A DNA stretch of 64,000 bases from Methanobacterium_D sp040373355 (GTDB taxonomy: Archaea > Methanobacteriota > Methanobacteria > Methanobacteriales > Methanobacteriaceae). The stretch covers positions 682,001 through 746,000 of the forward strand of contig NZ_CP166866.1 in assembly GCF_047495555.1 (NCBI RefSeq). The letters are read 5' to 3'. The first letter of the stretch is position 1, and every line of letters starts with the position of its first letter. Below, piece by piece: positions 54,420 through 63,961 of the stretch. Below the pieces are notes generated by a model. It searched no databases. It was given only the letters and a program-made list of their open reading frames with translations, and had not been told where the DNA came from. The translations under genes and the position numbers were made by a program.

Positions 54420-55379
54420 ATGGTAGAATTAGGATATAAGCTTACAAGCGAACAGCAAGATGCTGCCAGTTTAGTAAAATTAGCCAAAATGGCTGAAGAT
54501 GCAGGTTTTAGTTATGCCATGATTTCTGACCACTATCACCCATGGCTTGAGGCACAGGGACAAAGTCCTTTTGTATGGTGCACTCTTGGAGGAATATCAC
54601 AGGTAACTAATACTCTTGAAATTGGAACTGCGGTAACATGTCCAACAGTCAGAATACATCCTGCAGTTATCGCTCAAGCTGCTGCAACGGCTGCTTCCAT
54701 GCTTCCAGGAAGATTTATTTTTGGAGTCGGTTCTGGAGAAAACTTAAATGAACATATTTTAGGAGATAAATGGCATTCAGCACCTATAAGAATTGACATG
54801 CTTGAAGAAGCAGTAGATGTTATTCGAACACTATGGCAGGGCGGAATGCAAGATTACGACGGTATTTACTACGTAGTTGAAAATGCTCAAATTTACACTC
54901 TCCCAGAAAAACTTCCACCTATAATAATGGCTGCAGATGGACCAATAGCTGCAGAAGCTGCTGCAAGAAGTGGAGATGGATTAATGGCAAGCGGTGGAAA
55001 GAATGATATAATTGATAAGTTCAAGGAATCGGGGGGAGAAGGGCCATGTTATTCAGAAGTCACACTTTCCTGGGGAAAAACCGATGATGATGCCATAGAT
55101 ATGGCATATAAATACTGGCCAATAATGGGACTAAAAGGAGAATTTGGATGGGAATTGGCTACAACAACACATTTTGATCAAATTGCAGAAAATGTTGAAC
55201 GAGAAGATGTGGCCAAAAAAGTCCTTTGTAGCAGTGATCCAGAAGATCACATTAAGAAGATCCAAAAAAGCGTAGATGCAGGTTATACTCATGTTTGTAT
55301 TCAGCAAATAGGAATAGAACAAGAAGATTTCATAGATTTTTACAGCAAGGAAATTTTGCCAACCTTCAATGATCAGTAA
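54420..55379 (+). CDS. F420-dependent LLM-class oxidoreductase
   Basis: 319 residues of the luciferase-like TIM barrel: MVELGYKLTSEQQDAASLVK, AMISDHYHPWLEAQGQSPFV, GTAVTCPTVRIHPAVIAQAA and LPGRFIFGVGSGENLNEHI. It resembles the F420-dependent glucose-6-phosphate dehydrogenase-like family (TIGR03557 type). It could hydride-transfer between an alcohol or sugar and F420. GGAGAGGAT precedes the ATG. 131 bases separate it from the divergent propeller gene. Confidence 0.88.
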   Translation: MVELGYKLTSEQQDAASLVKLAKMAEDAGFSYAMISDHYHPWLEAQGQSPFVWCTLGGISQVTNTLEIGTAVTCPTVRIHPAVIAQAAATAASMLPGRFIFGVGSGENLNEHILGDKWHSAPIRIDMLEEAVDVIRTLWQGGMQDYDGIYYVVENAQIYTLPEKLPPIIMAADGPIAAEAAARSGDGLMASGGKNDIIDKFKESGGEGPCYSEVTLSWGKTDDDAIDMAYKYWPIMGLKGEFGWELATTTHFDQIAENVEREDVAKKVLCSSDPEDHIKKIQKSVDAGYTHVCIQQIGIEQEDFIDFYSKEILPTFNDQ

Positions 55380-55382
55380 ATT

Positions 55383-56012
55383 TTATTTAGATTTTATTTT
55401 TAAAACAATCATTGCAATTGCAGGTAAAACAATCGCTCCAGCAAATGCCAGCAAAAATGAATTAACATTCGCAGAATAAGCTCCAATAGCAGCATATGCT
55501 ATAGATATACCTAAATTTGACAATAAAATCAATAAAAAAAACCTTTTTAAAGACATACGTCCAATACCTGCAACTAAAACTGAAGCTTCGGCTAAAACAG
55601 GAACTGCCCTTGATATTATAATGATCCAGTCACCATATTTATTTTGAAGTCTTTCAAGTTTTGAAAATTCACTTTTACCCACTAATTTTTCTGAAATAGG
55701 ATTTCCAAGTTTAGCACCTAATATATAACCTATAATACAACTAACGGTCATTCCCAGAAATGAAACAAGTGTTCCTAATATAAAACCTAAAAAATAACCT
55801 CCAGCAGTACTTACAATACTTGAAGGAACTGGAGCTAAAATATCAACGGATAAAAGGCCCCCAACAACTATTGCTACAAGTAATTCTGATGGAGATGAAT
55901 TTAAGAAGTAGTTTGTCCAGTTCTCAATGGAATTTCCAAAAATCATGAATGGTATTAAAATTATAGTTAAAATTACAAGAACAAATGTTACCCATTTAAG
56001 TCGATTTTGCAT
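55383..56012 (-). CDS. VTT-domain (DedA/TVP38-like) membrane protein
   Basis: 209 residues with about five membrane segments; DILAPVPSSIVSTAGGYFLG and GDWIIIISRAVPVLAEASVL are the two re-entrant helices with the conserved Pro and Arg of the VTT family. Members move lipids across the membrane. It ends 3 bases from the stop of the F420-type gene. GAGGACGTGTA precedes the ATG. Confidence 0.85.
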   Translation of the reverse strand: MQNRLKWVTFVLVILTIILIPFMIFGNSIENWTNYFLNSSPSELLVAIVVGGLLSVDILAPVPSSIVSTAGGYFLGFILGTLVSFLGMTVSCIIGYILGAKLGNPISEKLVGKSEFSKLERLQNKYGDWIIIISRAVPVLAEASVLVAGIGRMSLKRFFLLILLSNLGISIAYAAIGAYSANVNSFLLAFAGAIVLPAIAMIVLKIKSK

Positions 56013-56095
56013 TACACGTCCTCATTTTAAAAACTAGAGTTATGGGACTATTTATGTATATCATAATTTAAATAATTTAAAATAAAAATAAGAGA

Positions 56096-57241
56096 TTAAT
56101 GCTTAATAGCATCCTTAACTTTGTCAAAGAACCCTTTATCTTCAACATAAATCTCTTTTCCACTTATATCTTCAAATTCCCTTAATAATTCCTTTTGTTT
56201 GGAATTCAATTTTTTAGGAACAACAACTTTTACTTTTACATAAAGGTTTCCATAACCGTTCCAGCGTAAATGTGGCATTCCTTTACCTTTTATACGGAAT
56301 GAAGTACCTGATTGTGTACCTACAGGAACTTTTAAACTTACTATTTCCTCTCCAATTGTAGGAATGTCAATTTCATCACCGAGAGCGGCCTGCACAAAGC
56401 TTATAGGTTGCTCATAAATTAAGTCTGATCCGTGACGTTCAAAGTACTTGTGAGGTTTAACAGAGATTAAAACATAAAGGTCTCCGGGTGGGCCTCCCCT
56501 TTTACCAACATCTCCTTCTCCAGGTACTCTAAGGCGAGAACCATCTTCCACACCTGGAGGGACATTAATGTGAATGGTACTTGTTTCTCTTACAATACCT
56601 TTTCCGCGACATTCATGGCATGGAGTATCAATAATTGTTCCTTCTCCTCTGCACTGTGGACATGGCCCTACACTAACAAACTGGCCAAGTGGAGTTCTAT
56701 TTACCTGTTGAACCTGCCCTGTTCCACCACACTGACTGCATTGATGTGTTTCAGTTCCAGGTTCAGCTTTTGAACCTCTACATGTTGGACATGTTTTTTT
56801 ATGTGGTACTTCAATATCTTTTTCAAGTCCAAAGGCAGCATCTTCAAGGGTAATAGACATTTCATAGTAAACATCAGATCCTTGTTGTGGTCGATTTCCC
56901 CTTCTTCCTCCACCAAAGCCGAACATATCTGAGAATATATCTCCGAAGTCAAATCCAAATCCTCTAAATATATCGTCAAAGTTTACATTTCTGAATATAT
57001 CTTCGTTTGAAAATCCACCCATTCCTGCATGTCCGAATTGATCATAAGTGTTTCTCTTTTCTTCATCTGATAAAACAGCGTAGGCTTCGCTTATTTCTTT
57101 GAACTTATCTGCAGATTCGGGGTCATCGCTGACGTCGGGGTGATGTTTCATTGCCAGTTTACGATAGGCTTTTTTAATTTCTTTTTTATCTGCTCCTTTT
57201 TCTACTCCAAGGACGTCGTAATAATCACGCTTTTCTACCAT
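56096..57241 (-). CDS. dnaJ: Chaperone DnaJ
   Basis: 381 residues. The J domain has HHPDVS, then a Gly/Phe-rich region (FDFGDIFSDMFGFGGGRRG). The zinc-binding part has four CxxCxGxG repeats (CPTCRGSKAEPG, CSQCGGTG, CPQCRGEG, CHECRGKG), and the C-terminal domain is complete. It activates DnaK. GAGGGTAAGATGGC precedes the ATG. It is separated from dnaK by 165 bases holding a terminator-like hairpin, so it may have its own promoter. Confidence 0.96.
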   Translation of the reverse strand: MVEKRDYYDVLGVEKGADKKEIKKAYRKLAMKHHPDVSDDPESADKFKEISEAYAVLSDEEKRNTYDQFGHAGMGGFSNEDIFRNVNFDDIFRGFGFDFGDIFSDMFGFGGGRRGNRPQQGSDVYYEMSITLEDAAFGLEKDIEVPHKKTCPTCRGSKAEPGTETHQCSQCGGTGQVQQVNRTPLGQFVSVGPCPQCRGEGTIIDTPCHECRGKGIVRETSTIHINVPPGVEDGSRLRVPGEGDVGKRGGPPGDLYVLISVKPHKYFERHGSDLIYEQPISFVQAALGDEIDIPTIGEEIVSLKVPVGTQSGTSFRIKGKGMPHLRWNGYGNLYVKVKVVVPKKLNSKQKELLREFEDISGKEIYVEDKGFFDKVKDAIKH

Positions 57242-57376
57242 GCCATCTTACCCTCACTTAATTAATAAAAATAAGTTAATTTATAAAATTAATATATGAT
57301 TATAAATTCGTAGAAATTATCTACTTAAACTTTTATGGAGATTATTCCTATTTAACCCTTCTTAATAATAAAAAGT

Positions 57377-57395
57377 GAAGTAGTAAAACTACTTC
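57377..57395 (-). terminator. Hairpin after dnaK
   Basis: On the minus strand GAAGTAGT pairs with ACTACTTC (loop TTT), followed by ACTTTTTATTATTAAG. It lies 12 bases after the dnaK stop and could end or reduce transcription before dnaJ. Confidence 0.6.
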
Positions 57396-57406
57396 TATTT
57401 GAAAGT

Positions 57407-59284
57407 TTATTTTTTAACTTCGTAATCTGCATCTATGGTGTCATCATCTGTGCCCTGTTGGCCTCCCTGAGCGCCCTGTGCATCTTCACCAGCTTGCTGT
57501 TGGGCCTGCTGTGCTGCCTGAGCTTCCTGGTAGATTTTAGCGCCAACTTCCTGAACAACTTTGGTTAGTTCCTCAGTCTTAGCTTTAATTGCAGCTATAT
57601 CATCTCCACCAGTTAATTCACGAAGTTCTTTAACTAAAGCTTCGATTTTTTCTTTTTGTCCTGCATCTACTTTATCACCAAGTTCTTCAAGAGTTTTCTC
57701 TGAAGTGTAGATCATTGAATCAGCGTCATTTCTAACCTGAATTTCTTCCTGTCTCTTCTTATCTTCTTCAGCGTGCATTTCGGCTTCTCTGATTTTCTGG
57801 TCAATTTCATCCTGTGATAACTTGGTTGAAGCGGTAATGGTTATGGCTTGCTCTTTACCTGTTCCCATATCTTTAGCTGAAACGTTCATGATACCATTTG
57901 CGTCTATATCGAATGTTACTTCGATTTGTGGAACTCCTCTTGGTGCTGGTGGTATTCCTACTAACTGGAATCTTCCAAGGGTGGTGTTATCGTATGCCAT
58001 TGGCCTTTCACCCTGTAGGACGTGAATGTCTACAGAAGTCTGGTTATCTGCTGCAGTTGAGAATATTTGGCTCTTTTTAGTTGGAATTGTGGTATTTCTT
58101 TCGATTAATTTGGTAGCTACATTACCAAGGGTTTCTATTCCAAGAGATAATGGTGTAACATCGAGTAATACTAGATCTTTGATTTCTCCAGCTAAAACTC
58201 CAGCCTGAATTGATGCACCCATGGCCACACATTCCATTGGGTCAATTCCTCTTTCAATTGGTTTACCAATGAAGTCTTCAACGAATTTCTGGACTACTGG
58301 CATTCTTGTAGGTCCGCCGACCAATATAATCTTGTCTATGTCGGACTTGGTCATTTTAGCATCAGATATTGCCTGTTCCATTGGTCCTCCACATCTTTTT
58401 ATAATTGGGTTAACCAGTTCTTCGAGTTTAGCCCTTGTAAGAGTTGTGGTTAAATGTTTTGGACCTTCTGCAGTTGCAGTTATAAATGGAAGGTTAATAT
58501 CAGTTGTAATGGTGGTTGAAAGTTCTATTTTTGCTTTTTCTGCTGCTTCTCTTAATCTCTGGACAGCTTGGTCATCGGTCATGAGGTCTACGCCGGTATC
58601 TCTTTTGAATTCATCTGCGAGATAATTCATGATGGTGTTATCCATATCGGTTCCACCTAGTTTTGTGTCCCCGCTTGTGGATCTTACTTCAAATACTCCT
58701 CCACCGAATTCCATAATGGTTACATCAAGTGTCCCACCACCGAAATCGAAAACCATAATTTCTAATTCTTCTTCCTGTTCTTTATCAATACCATAAGCTA
58801 AACTTGCTGCTGTAGGTTCGTTTACGAGTCTTACAACTTCAAGCCCTGCAATTGTACCTGCATCTTTTGTAGCAGTTCTCTGGTTGTCGTTAAAGTATGC
58901 TGGGACTGTAATTACGGCTTTGTGCACTTCTTCACCGAGGAACGCTTCAGCATCTTTTTTAATTTTTTGGAGGATAAAAGCTGAAATTTCTTGAGGACTG
59001 TACTGTTTTCCTAATACATTTACTTTGTAATCTGTACCCATACTTCTCTTTATAGCGCTTATTGTGTTTTCAGGGTTTGTTACGGCCTGTCTTCTTGCAG
59101 GTTCACCAACTAACCTCTGTCCATCTTGAGTAAATGCAACATAACTTGGAAATGCCTTACCGTATTGAGTGGCTCCTTCAGCACTTGGTATGATAGTAGG
59201 TTTTCCACCAACTAATACTGCTGCTGCGGAGTTACTTGTTCCAAGATCTATACCTATGATTTTTTCTTTTTTGCCATTAGCCAT
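57407..59284 (-). CDS. dnaK: Chaperone DnaK (Hsp70)
   Basis: 625 residues. IGIDLGTSNSAAAVLVGGKP, VNEPTAASLAYGID, FDFGGGTLDVTI and ILVGGPTRMPVV are the ATPase motifs; the substrate domain (LLDVTPLSLGIETLG) and the Gln/Ala-rich C-terminal lid follow. It binds unfolded proteins with DnaJ and GrpE. AAGGTGATATC precedes the ATG. grpE lies 75 bases upstream in the same direction. Confidence 0.97.
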   Translation of the reverse strand: MANGKKEKIIGIDLGTSNSAAAVLVGGKPTIIPSAEGATQYGKAFPSYVAFTQDGQRLVGEPARRQAVTNPENTISAIKRSMGTDYKVNVLGKQYSPQEISAFILQKIKKDAEAFLGEEVHKAVITVPAYFNDNQRTATKDAGTIAGLEVVRLVNEPTAASLAYGIDKEQEEELEIMVFDFGGGTLDVTIMEFGGGVFEVRSTSGDTKLGGTDMDNTIMNYLADEFKRDTGVDLMTDDQAVQRLREAAEKAKIELSTTITTDINLPFITATAEGPKHLTTTLTRAKLEELVNPIIKRCGGPMEQAISDAKMTKSDIDKIILVGGPTRMPVVQKFVEDFIGKPIERGIDPMECVAMGASIQAGVLAGEIKDLVLLDVTPLSLGIETLGNVATKLIERNTTIPTKKSQIFSTAADNQTSVDIHVLQGERPMAYDNTTLGRFQLVGIPPAPRGVPQIEVTFDIDANGIMNVSAKDMGTGKEQAITITASTKLSQDEIDQKIREAEMHAEEDKKRQEEIQVRNDADSMIYTSEKTLEELGDKVDAGQKEKIEALVKELRELTGGDDIAAIKAKTEELTKVVQEVGAKIYQEAQAAQQAQQQAGEDAQGAQGGQQGTDDDTIDADYEVKK

Positions 59285-59359
59285 GATATCACCTTGTTTT
59301 TACATATTTTTACATAAATTATTTACTAAATGTGAATTGAACATAATAAGAAATTCTTT

Positions 59360-59875
59360 TCATTTTTTACAAACTTTAACCATTGCACATTTGATTATCT
59401 TATCATTAAGTGTGTATCCTTTTGCAAGGGTTTCTGTAACCACACCACTTTCGTAATCTTCATGGTTTTCAGTCATAACTGCTTCATGTTTATAAGGATC
59501 GAATTTTTCTCCTTCTGCAGGAATTTCAGATAATCCTTCTTTTTTAAGAAGCTCTTTGAGATTTTTATAAATTAATTCAACGCCTGATTTTAGGTTTTCA
59601 CCTTCTTCGGCTGATTGAAGCGCTCTTTCAAGGTCTTCATAAATATCAACTATTTGGAGTATAAGACCTTCATTGGCGTATTTTATGTGTTCGCCCATGT
59701 TTTTATCAGTTCTTTTTTTGTAGTTTTCAAAATCAGCTTGAAGACGTTGCATTTGAGAATAATAATCGTCAATTTTTTGATCGCGCTCTTCAATTTGCTT
59801 TTCTAGATCATCAATCGACTCTTCCTTCTCTTTTAGATCTTCTTTTAGCTTTTTAAACTCATCTTTATTGGTCAT
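59360..59875 (-). CDS. grpE: Nucleotide exchange factor GrpE
   Basis: 171 residues: an N-terminal coiled coil (KLKEDLKEKEESIDDLEKQI), the GrpE core (LQADFENYKKRTDKNMGEHI) and the C-terminal beta domain (PYKHEAVMTENHEDYESGVV). It releases ADP from DnaK. ATG at 59875 has AGGTGA upstream; the frame extends to 59956 without support. First gene of the chaperone cluster, with a TATA box at 59938-59946. Confidence 0.95.
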   Translation of the reverse strand: MTNKDEFKKLKEDLKEKEESIDDLEKQIEERDQKIDDYYSQMQRLQADFENYKKRTDKNMGEHIKYANEGLILQIVDIYEDLERALQSAEEGENLKSGVELIYKNLKELLKKEGLSEIPAEGEKFDPYKHEAVMTENHEDYESGVVTETLAKGYTLNDKIIKCAMVKVCKK

Positions 59876-59920
59876 TGCTTCACCTTTTTGAGTGATAAAA
59901 ATAATAGTAATCTTTAATAG

Positions 59921-59946
59921 GTTATAGTAACAAAAGGTTATATAAA
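59921..59946 (-). promoter_or_regulatory. grpE promoter with palindrome downstream of TATA
   Basis: On the minus strand ATTTATATAA (about 59946-59938) is the TATA box. GTTATAGTAAC (59921-59931, palindromic arms GTTA/TAAC) lies between it and the likely transcript start. TATAACC occurs twice, 15-16 bases apart. The site could bind a repressor such as the ArsR-type protein encoded next door. Confidence 0.45.
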
Positions 59947-60138
59947 TCTTTCGCACATATGTAGGTTTAGGAACTAAAAGTAACTAAAGTATATTATATC
60001 AATCATTGTTTATAAATGGATAACATAGGTTCCAAATTCATATTTGAAATAAGGGTATTAACTTATAAAATAATTAAATTAGAAAAAATAGACTTAAATT
60101 ATAAAAATAATCAATTAAAAATAATTAAAGGGGATATT

Positions 60139-60612
60139 ATGGATCTTGAAGCAATACTTGATGTCATGGGATGTAAAACTAGAAGAGACATACTAACTCT
60201 TTTAACACAGGAACCCCGATTTGTAAGTGAAATTTCCAAGGAGCTTGAAATAGGGCAAAAAGCAATTATAGAGCACTTACGGGCAATGGAAGAGCTTGGA
60301 TTACTCAATTCATCATTTCAAAAAATTGAAAGGGGTAGGCCCCGTAAATATTATGGAATATCTCAGAAAATGGAAATTCAGATATGTATAGATAAAGATA
60401 CTATTAAAATGGAAATTAAAGGCGATGATTTATCAAAACTACAGGAATTAGAAACTAAATTCAGTTTAGGGCATGATGATATAATCGAAGACCTTGAAGA
60501 CCTTATTGAGAGATATGATCGGGCCAAAAGATATGCAGAACTGCTTCTAATGGAAGCAAAAAGAAGAAGAAATCTAATAAAATTATTAGAAGGCACTACT
60601 CAAAAACCTTAA
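60139..60612 (+). CDS. ArsR-type winged-helix regulator divergent from grpE
   Basis: 157 residues. The DNA-binding domain reads AILDVMGCKTRRDILTLLTQ, FVSEISKELEIGQKAIIEHL and RGRPRKYYGIS; the C-terminal part is a helical coil. No metal-binding cysteine cluster is evident. The ATG at 60139 has GGGGAT upstream; 41 extra residues upstream in frame lack a ribosome site. Its position suggests control of the chaperone genes, as the archaeal heat-shock repressors Phr and HSR1 are also winged-helix proteins; this is inference. It overlaps the hypF end by 4 bases. Confidence 0.82.
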   Translation: MDLEAILDVMGCKTRRDILTLLTQEPRFVSEISKELEIGQKAIIEHLRAMEELGLLNSSFQKIERGRPRKYYGISQKMEIQICIDKDTIKMEIKGDDLSKLQELETKFSLGHDDIIEDLEDLIERYDRAKRYAELLLMEAKRRRNLIKLLEGTTQKP

Positions 60613-62924
60613 GACATTTTGGATTTATAATGTAAAGCAGCAATTGCAGCCTGTCCTAAAGACACTGAACCATCTCCAGCAGCAGTATTTTTATGTTGGA
60701 TAAATTTATAGCCGCTTTCTGTTACAACTTCTTTTATGGTTTTACTAATTGCTTCATTATAGAATACTCCTCCAGTTCCACCAATTACATTTAATCCAGT
60801 TTTGTCTGCTGTTTTAATACCTAATTTTGCAAGACCTTCGGCTACAGCTCTTTGAGCGGAGCAGGCAATATCTTGAATTCTCTCACCCGCTTTTTTTGCA
60901 TCTAAAACAGAAATTAGTATTTTTGATGTGTCTAAAATATCCTTTCCATTATCTTTTTTAATTTCAATAGGAATATCAACAACATCTTTACCATAATAAG
61001 CTACGGATTCCAGTTTCATAGCGCATTCGCCTTCATAGGTTCTTTCACCACAAATTCCAAGGGCTGATGAAATTGCATCAAGTACACGCCCAGTACTGGT
61101 ACTTTTCTGGATATTGAATCCTCTTTGGAGTTGTTTTAACACTAAATCTACTTCTTTTTCACCATATTTGAAGTAATGCGCGTACTCATTTTCCATTAAC
61201 TCTTTAATTTCTTCAATATCCATATAATCATAAAGCATGGCCATAACCATTCTTACAGGATACTTAGTAGTTAAATCTCCACCCGCCATGTTTTGAGGCA
61301 TTAAGCTTCCTAATCTTTCATATTTTTTCCCTTTAGCGTGTAGTATTTCGCCGCCCCATGCAGATCCATCCTCCCCATATCCTACACCGTCTGCAGCTAT
61401 ACAAATAAGCTCTTCAATTCCATGATCAACAAAAAGTGCCCCTACATGCGCATGATGGTGCTGAACACCAAAGACATCGCATTCAAATTTTTCACCCATT
61501 TCTCCTGCAAGTTTGGTGGTAAAAAATTGTGGATGAAGATCGCATGCAACTACATCTATGTTTTCTGTCTTTGTTATGCTCATCATGTAGTCAATGGCTT
61601 CTTGTAAGTATTTGTAAGTCTCATATTTGGTTGTATTCCCAATATGCTGTGATACATAGCATTTTCTATCTTTAAGGAGTGAAAATGTCACATCAAGCTC
61701 AGGGCCAAGCGCTAGGATATTTATATCATCTGCTATTTTTGAAAAATCATAAGGTTCGGGTACATAGCCTCTAGAACGCCTTATAAAAGCTAAATCTCCA
61801 GCTCTAAATCTTATAACTGAGTCATCGCATCTATTAACTATTTTCCTATCGTGAAGAAGATAATAATCAGCTATTCCTTCTAATTTTGCAATAATTTCAT
61901 CATTATCAATGAGCATTGGCTCTCCAGGTATATTTGCCGATGTCATAATGTAAGCAGGTTCATCAGTCGCCTCGAAAAGTAAATGATGTAATCCGGAGTA
62001 GGGAAGCATTACTCCAAGATTATGAAGCATTGGAGATACGGGAGGTGCAAGGTAATAGTTTTCATTTTTGTTAAGTACCACTATTGGCCTTCTTCTTGAA
62101 GCTAGAGCTTCTTCTTCAAAATCTGCAACTTTTGCATATGTTTTTACAGTTTCAATATCTGGAGACATACATGCAAAAGGCTGATTAAAACGACCAATTC
62201 TTTCTCTTAAAGTAATTACCGGATCATCTTCTGTTGTTTTTGCAACAAGGTGAGTTCCACCAATTCCTTTAATGGCTAATATATTGCCTTCATCTATAAG
62301 TTTAGCTGATTCTGCTATTGGATTTGGAACATCTAAAGCGCCATCTTTATAGAGAAAAACAGAAGGTCCACAGGTTGGACAACATGTTGCTTCTGCATGA
62401 TAACGTCGATCAAGAGGATCACGGTATTCCAGAGTGCATTCATCGCAAAGTGGGAATTTATCCATTGATGTTCGCTCTCGATCATATGGAATTGAATTTA
62501 TAACTGTAAATCGAGGTCCGCAGTCGGTACATGCTGTAAATGGATATTTATGCCTCGTGTCTCCTTTACTGAAAATTTCTTCAAGACAATTATCACAAAC
62601 TGCGACATCTGGTGGGATAACGGAAGAACCTGAAAAGTCTGCAGAGCTTTCAAGTATTATGAAGTCATCAAATTCAGGTTTTTTAACTTTTCCTTCAAAA
62701 TTTAGTTTTAAGTTTGTTATTTTAGAAATTGGAGGTTTATTTTGTTTTAGATTGTCTACAAATTGGTTAATTTCATCTTTATTTGCTTCAATGATGATTT
62801 CAACACTGTTTCCAAGATTTCGTACGCTGCCTTTTAGATCCATTTCCTTTGCTATTCTGTACACAGTTGGTCTAAATCCAACTCCCTGTACGATACCCTG
62901 TACTATAATCTTGGCTCTTTCCAA
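60609..62924 (-). CDS. hypF: Carbamoyltransferase HypF
   Basis: 771 residues. The acylphosphatase domain (VQGIVQGVGFRPTVYRIAKE) is followed by zinc motifs (CDNCLEEIF, CTDCGPRF, CDECTLEY, CCPTCGP), a YrdC-like domain (LAIKGIGGTHLVAKT) and a Kae1-like domain (GVQHHHAHVGALFVDHG). It makes the carbamoyl group that becomes the cyanide ligands of NiFe hydrogenases. TTG at 62924 has GAGGTG 5 bases upstream; GTG at 62930 lies inside that site. Confidence 0.94.
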   Translation of the reverse strand: MERAKIIVQGIVQGVGFRPTVYRIAKEMDLKGSVRNLGNSVEIIIEANKDEINQFVDNLKQNKPPISKITNLKLNFEGKVKKPEFDDFIILESSADFSGSSVIPPDVAVCDNCLEEIFSKGDTRHKYPFTACTDCGPRFTVINSIPYDRERTSMDKFPLCDECTLEYRDPLDRRYHAEATCCPTCGPSVFLYKDGALDVPNPIAESAKLIDEGNILAIKGIGGTHLVAKTTEDDPVITLRERIGRFNQPFACMSPDIETVKTYAKVADFEEEALASRRRPIVVLNKNENYYLAPPVSPMLHNLGVMLPYSGLHHLLFEATDEPAYIMTSANIPGEPMLIDNDEIIAKLEGIADYYLLHDRKIVNRCDDSVIRFRAGDLAFIRRSRGYVPEPYDFSKIADDINILALGPELDVTFSLLKDRKCYVSQHIGNTTKYETYKYLQEAIDYMMSITKTENIDVVACDLHPQFFTTKLAGEMGEKFECDVFGVQHHHAHVGALFVDHGIEELICIAADGVGYGEDGSAWGGEILHAKGKKYERLGSLMPQNMAGGDLTTKYPVRMVMAMLYDYMDIEEIKELMENEYAHYFKYGEKEVDLVLKQLQRGFNIQKSTSTGRVLDAISSALGICGERTYEGECAMKLESVAYYGKDVVDIPIEIKKDNGKDILDTSKILISVLDAKKAGERIQDIACSAQRAVAEGLAKLGIKTADKTGLNVIGGTGGVFYNEAISKTIKEVVTESGYKFIQHKNTAAGDGSVSLGQAAIAALHYKSKMS

Positions 62925-63028
62925 TTCCACACCTCTTAAACTTCATCAATTAATAGCGATCTAAAATAAATAATCTAGTTTTTATATTTTAATCTTTATA
63001 TAATGAAGTAGATAAAATTAGTGATAAC

Positions 63029-63787
63029 ATGAAAGAGATACTCCAAAAGCTTCTAAATGGAGAATTTTCCATAGAAGAAGCTGAAAAAATGCTTAAAACT
63101 AATCATATTGAATATATTGAAGACTTTGCACAGTTAGATACTTCCAGGCATTTAAGAACAGGTATCCCTGAAGTAATCTTTGCAGAAAATAAAGAAAAGG
63201 AAGATTTGACCAGAATAGTCATGCACTGCGCTAATATGGGGCATGTAATGGTAACAAGACTTTCAGAAGAAAAATACGAATCGATAAAGCCAGAAATTGA
63301 TTCGTTGAAGCAAAAAGGATATATCATTGAATACAGTAAAAAAGCACGTATTTTAGTCATTAAAGATCACAAAATAGAAAAAAAAGAGAAGATTGGAATA
63401 TTAACTGCAGGTACATCTGACATTCCTATTGCAGAAGAGGCTAGGATTACAGCTGAAGAAATGGGATGTGAGGCTATAACTTCCTATGATGCTGGTGTGG
63501 CAGGTATCCACCGCCTATTTTCTCCTATAAAGAGAATGCTTGAAGAAGAAGTTAAAGCAATTATAGTGGTTGCAGGGATGGAAGGTGCTTTACCTTCTGT
63601 AGTTACAGGACTTGTTGATGTTCCAGTTGTAGGAGTTCCTACTTCTGTGGGCTATGGAGTTGGTGAAGGTGGATTTACAGCACTATATGCAATGCTCCAA
63701 TCATGCGCTCCGGGAATTGCAGTTGTAAATATAGATAACGGCTTTGGAGCAGGTGTTTTCGCCGCTAAAATCGCAAAACAATCATAA
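63029..63787 (+). CDS. larB: Nickel-pincer cofactor biosynthesis protein LarB (PurE-like)
   Basis: 252 residues. The C-terminal half is PurE-like: ILTAGTSDIPIAEEARITAE, SYDAGVAGIHRLFSPIKRML, VVAGMEGALPSVVTGLVDVP and VGYGVGEGGFTALYAML. LarB carboxylates nicotinic acid adenine dinucleotide in nickel-pincer nucleotide synthesis. larC and larE are not in view. GTGATAAC precedes the ATG. Divergent from hypF. Confidence 0.88.
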   Translation: MKEILQKLLNGEFSIEEAEKMLKTNHIEYIEDFAQLDTSRHLRTGIPEVIFAENKEKEDLTRIVMHCANMGHVMVTRLSEEKYESIKPEIDSLKQKGYIIEYSKKARILVIKDHKIEKKEKIGILTAGTSDIPIAEEARITAEEMGCEAITSYDAGVAGIHRLFSPIKRMLEEEVKAIIVVAGMEGALPSVVTGLVDVPVVGVPTSVGYGVGEGGFTALYAMLQSCAPGIAVVNIDNGFGAGVFAAKIAKQS

Positions 63788-63961
63788 TTCTTGCAATAAC
63801 ACCTTTAATTTTAATGTTATTAATTTAGATTAGAGATATTTCTTAAGTTAAAGCAAAATTAATGAATCTATTGAAGTGAGAACGTAAATTTTTAGATTTA
63901 TTTTTAATTACTAAGTTTTATTATTTTTAAATTATAAATTAATAATACAGGAGATTAAATT

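Noticed and set aside
58221..58625. 134-codon open frame opposite dnaK
   Set aside because: Shadow of a highly conserved gene; long antisense frames over dnaK are a well-known artefact.
60016..60138. N-terminal extension of the ArsR-type regulator
   Set aside because: No ribosome site at 60016, whereas GGGGAT precedes the ATG at 60139 where the domain begins.
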